A stretch of DNA of 64,000 nt from Choricystis sp. odSpoLacu1 (lineage: Eukaryota > Chlorophyta > Trebouxiophyceae), in contig OY253651.1 in the NCBI GenBank assembly GCA_958009055.1, forward strand, positions 744,001 through 808,000, written 5' to 3'. Shown here piece after piece: positions 62,158-64,000 of this stretch. The notes beneath the pieces were generated by a model. That model saw nothing but the letters and a program-made list of their open reading frames with translations. It did no database searches and was not told where the DNA came from. The position numbers and the translations under genes were made by a program. The stretch's first letter is position 1; each line of letters opens with the position of its first letter.

Positions 62158-62862
62158 TCACTTGCGATTCTTGGCCACCGGCTTCTTCTTTGCAGCCGGC
62201 CTCTTTTTGGCAGCCGGCTTGGCTCGCCCTGTGGCCGCCACTTTTTCATGCAGCTTGTCATCATCGTCGTCGTCGTCACCACCCTCCAGCGCGGCCAGAC
62301 CCACCACCCGGCTCCCCTCCACCTCCAACTGCCCCGGCCTCGGCATCGCCGTGATCGCCCGTGTCCACAAGCCGACCAAGCGGGCCGCGGGGGCGCCGAC
62401 CGCGGCTGCGACCGCGACGGACAGCAGGGTGCCCGCCGTGGCAAACGGGTGGGCATCGCACAGCACGCCTCCAATGTCTAAAGCTGCCCCACCGTCCACC
62501 ACGCGACCCACGGCGCCTGACCCCGACCCCAGGTCGATGCCGGGGGGGAGTTCGACGAGCGCGGCGCGCGTGGCCGACGCGGCGCGCGCTGCCACCAAGG
62601 GCAGCGTGCCGGGGGGGGGGGTGCCGCCGGGGCAGAGGGCGGTGGGCGTGGTGGACAGGCGGCGAGATGTGCCTCCGACGCGTGCGACCGGGGACGTGGG
62701 CGACGTGGAGGGTGGCGGGGTGGCGGGCGTGGGGGAGAGGGAGGAAGGTGGGGGTGGGCGTTTGGTGGCGGTCGTAGCCGTGCCCCCTGACGGTGGGCGA
62801 GGCAGGGCGCGCATGGCTGCCGCCCAGGCGGCGTCAGCGGAAGCGTCGGACGAGGTGGACAT
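62158..62862 (-). CDS. Hypothetical protein with lysine-rich H1-like tail
   Basis: One exon of 234 residues. The first half is Ser/Pro/Thr-rich and likely disordered; the middle (LVELPPGIDLGSGSG, VLCDAHPFATAGTLLSVAVA, RLVGLWTRAITAMPRPGQLE) looks folded; an acidic D7 run precedes a tail of AKKRPAAKKKPVAKNRK type, like histone H1 or nucleolar proteins. Probably nuclear. Family not recognised. Confidence 0.55.
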   Translation of the reverse strand: MSTSSDASADAAWAAAMRALPRPPSGGTATTATKRPPPPSSLSPTPATPPPSTSPTSPVARVGGTSRRLSTTPTALCPGGTPPPGTLPLVAARAASATRAALVELPPGIDLGSGSGAVGRVVDGGAALDIGGVLCDAHPFATAGTLLSVAVAAAVGAPAARLVGLWTRAITAMPRPGQLEVEGSRVVGLAALEGGDDDDDDDKLHEKVAATGRAKPAAKKRPAAKKKPVAKNRK

Positions 62863-63306
62863 GGTTTTGTGGGGTGAAGAGGGAGAGAGAAAGGGATAAA
62901 AGTTGTGTGTGGGCGTCCACTCTTTTGTGGCAAAACCTCCGCCTAAAAGTGAGTTCTTGTGTTTCACAGCCAGCCTCCTCCCCAACGCAAGAAAAAGAAA
63001 AAAAGTGATGTGAGTGGGGGGGGAGGGTCGGGAGGGGGAGCGGAGGATGCGGGTCTCGGAGCAAGGCCGCGACCCGCCGCCCGCCGCCTCCGCCCCCGAA
63101 ACGAAAACGGGGGTCGCGATTCTCTCTCTCTCCCACACACACCCAGGACGCGGGGGGCGCCTCCCAAAAGTACTCGAATAAAGGAGAAAGAAAAAGTAGT
63201 CGTTGCCACGCCGCACAGGGCGCGTTTTGTTTGAATCACCAGAAAAGAAAGCACAGCAGGCGAGGGCAGGTCGGCCTTTTCACCCCCCCCCCCCCCCCAT
63301 CCTCTC
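62863..63306. other. Intergenic, 444 bp
   Basis: Between the start of the lysine-tailed protein gene and the stop of UDP-glucose dehydrogenase (both minus). It includes G and C runs and A-rich patches. No gene seen; a promoter and a 3' UTR are expected. Confidence 0.6.
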
Positions 63307-64000
63307 TCACTCCTTCTTAATGAACGGGTCCAGCGGCTTGCCCAGCCCGTACACAATGAATCCGATCTCCCGCAGAGCCGTGTGGTCCAGAATGTTGCGC
63401 CCGTCGAACACAAAGGCGGGCTTGTGCATCGACGCGTAGATTTTGGCATAGTCGAGCGTCTTGAACTCGTCCCACTCGGTCAGGATCGCCAGGCCGTGCG
63501 CACCGACAGCAGCATCATACGCCGAGTTGACGACCTCTACGTCTTCGGCGCGGGGGGTGGCGCCGCCCCCGACGCGGGGGTGGTCCCACTCAAACTTGGA
63601 CGTGTGCAGGTCTTCGTGGATCTGGGTCTCCGTCACTTTGGGGTCGTAAATGGCGAGCGCCGCGCGATCGGCCAGCAGGCCCTTGCACACGTCGATGGCG
63701 GGCGTCTCCCGTGTGTCGCCCGTGTCCTTTTTAAACGCAAAGCCCAGGATGGCGATGCGTTTGCCAGAGATCGTGTTGAACATCGACTCGATCACGCGCG
63801 CGACAAACCGCGTCTTTTGGTAGTCGTTGATGGCGACGACCGAGTTCCAGTACTCGGCCACCTGGTTGAGACCGACCGTCTCGCAGATGTACACCAGGTT
63901 GAGGATGTCCTTCTGGAAGCAGGAGCCGCCGAAACCGACGGACGCGTTGAGGAACTTGGGCCCAATACGAGAGTCGGTGCCGACACACTTGGACACTTGC
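63307..64000 (-). CDS. UGD: UDP-glucose 6-dehydrogenase, C-terminal part (cut by window edge)
   Basis: The last ~230 residues are present and open to the window edge. The catalytic Cys lies in GFGGSCFQKDILNLVYICE; then NDYQKTRFVARVI, ILGFAFKKDTGDTRETPA (NAD-domain 2) and YDPKV, ending in LDPFIKKE. It oxidises UDP-glucose twice to UDP-glucuronate, a precursor of wall polysaccharides. No intron is seen in this part. Confidence 0.95.
   Translation of the reverse strand, partial: QVSKCVGTDSRIGPKFLNASVGFGGSCFQKDILNLVYICETVGLNQVAEYWNSVVAINDYQKTRFVARVIESMFNTISGKRIAILGFAFKKDTGDTRETPAIDVCKGLLADRAALAIYDPKVTETQIHEDLHTSKFEWDHPRVGGGATPRAEDVEVVNSAYDAAVGAHGLAILTEWDEFKTLDYAKIYASMHKPAFVFDGRNILDHTALREIGFIVYGLGKPLDPFIKKE

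Overview
The window is nuclear DNA from a very GC-rich microbial eukaryote, most likely a green alga (chlorophyte). Genes are packed on both strands and interrupted by short introns with GTGAG-type donors and CAG acceptors. Four things point to the green lineage: a plastid S1/EF-Ts polyprotein (PETs/PSRP-7 type), separate urea carboxylase and allophanate hydrolase genes, a double B-box protein, and a 2-hydroxyacid dehydrogenase of the plant At1g72190 type. I saw no tRNA, rRNA, CRISPR array or transposase. Exon models were built by hand from splice signals and frame continuity; no search was run.

Layout. 1-5374 and 19510-24882 are two copies of one ~5.37 kb segment, identical by eye except for one base in a C run (19 vs 18). 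Each copy carries the first codons of urea carboxylase, a GPR1/FUN34/YaaH (ATO/SatP) transporter, a 67-aa membrane protein, a double B-box protein and all or part of an uncharacterised gene. Between the copies lie the intact uncharacterised gene, TAD3, a helical Ala-rich protein, a secreted Pro-rich coiled-coil protein, a secreted GH35 beta-galactosidase, and the urea pair allophanate hydrolase plus urea carboxylase. Copy 2 ends at 24882/24883, where the uncharacterised gene loses its 3' part and abuts a coiled-coil gene that has lost its 5' part.

From 26 to 64 kb the genes are mostly housekeeping: REI1-like ribosome factor, SMIM8-like protein, a Mediator-27-like protein, an SbcD-SbcC (Mre11-Rad50-like) fusion with an organelle-type presequence, ClpP, proteasome alpha-7, a receptor-like kinase head to head with a kinase-less receptor-like protein, PETs, importin alpha, an RS protein, a Cys-module repeat locus, LYR and twin-CX9C mitochondrial assembly factors, 2-hydroxyacid dehydrogenase, signal peptidase subunit 2, a DNAJC14-like J protein, RPN12, GrpE, an alpha/beta hydrolase, a Pol III C31-like subunit, a lysine-tailed protein and the C-terminal part of UDP-glucose dehydrogenase.

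Themes. (1) Urea use: allophanate hydrolase, urea carboxylase and an ATO-type transporter lie in line on one strand. (2) Same-strand pairs with 58-nt and 25-nt gaps and one ATGA overlap look like polycistronic nuclear mRNAs, a known green-algal trait. (3) Six good reading frames are each broken by exactly one surplus base in a G/C run and two more by one surplus CG in a (CG)n run. This points to homopolymer or microsatellite sequence error, or real slippage, and any 'pseudogene' reading of those loci should be made with that in mind.
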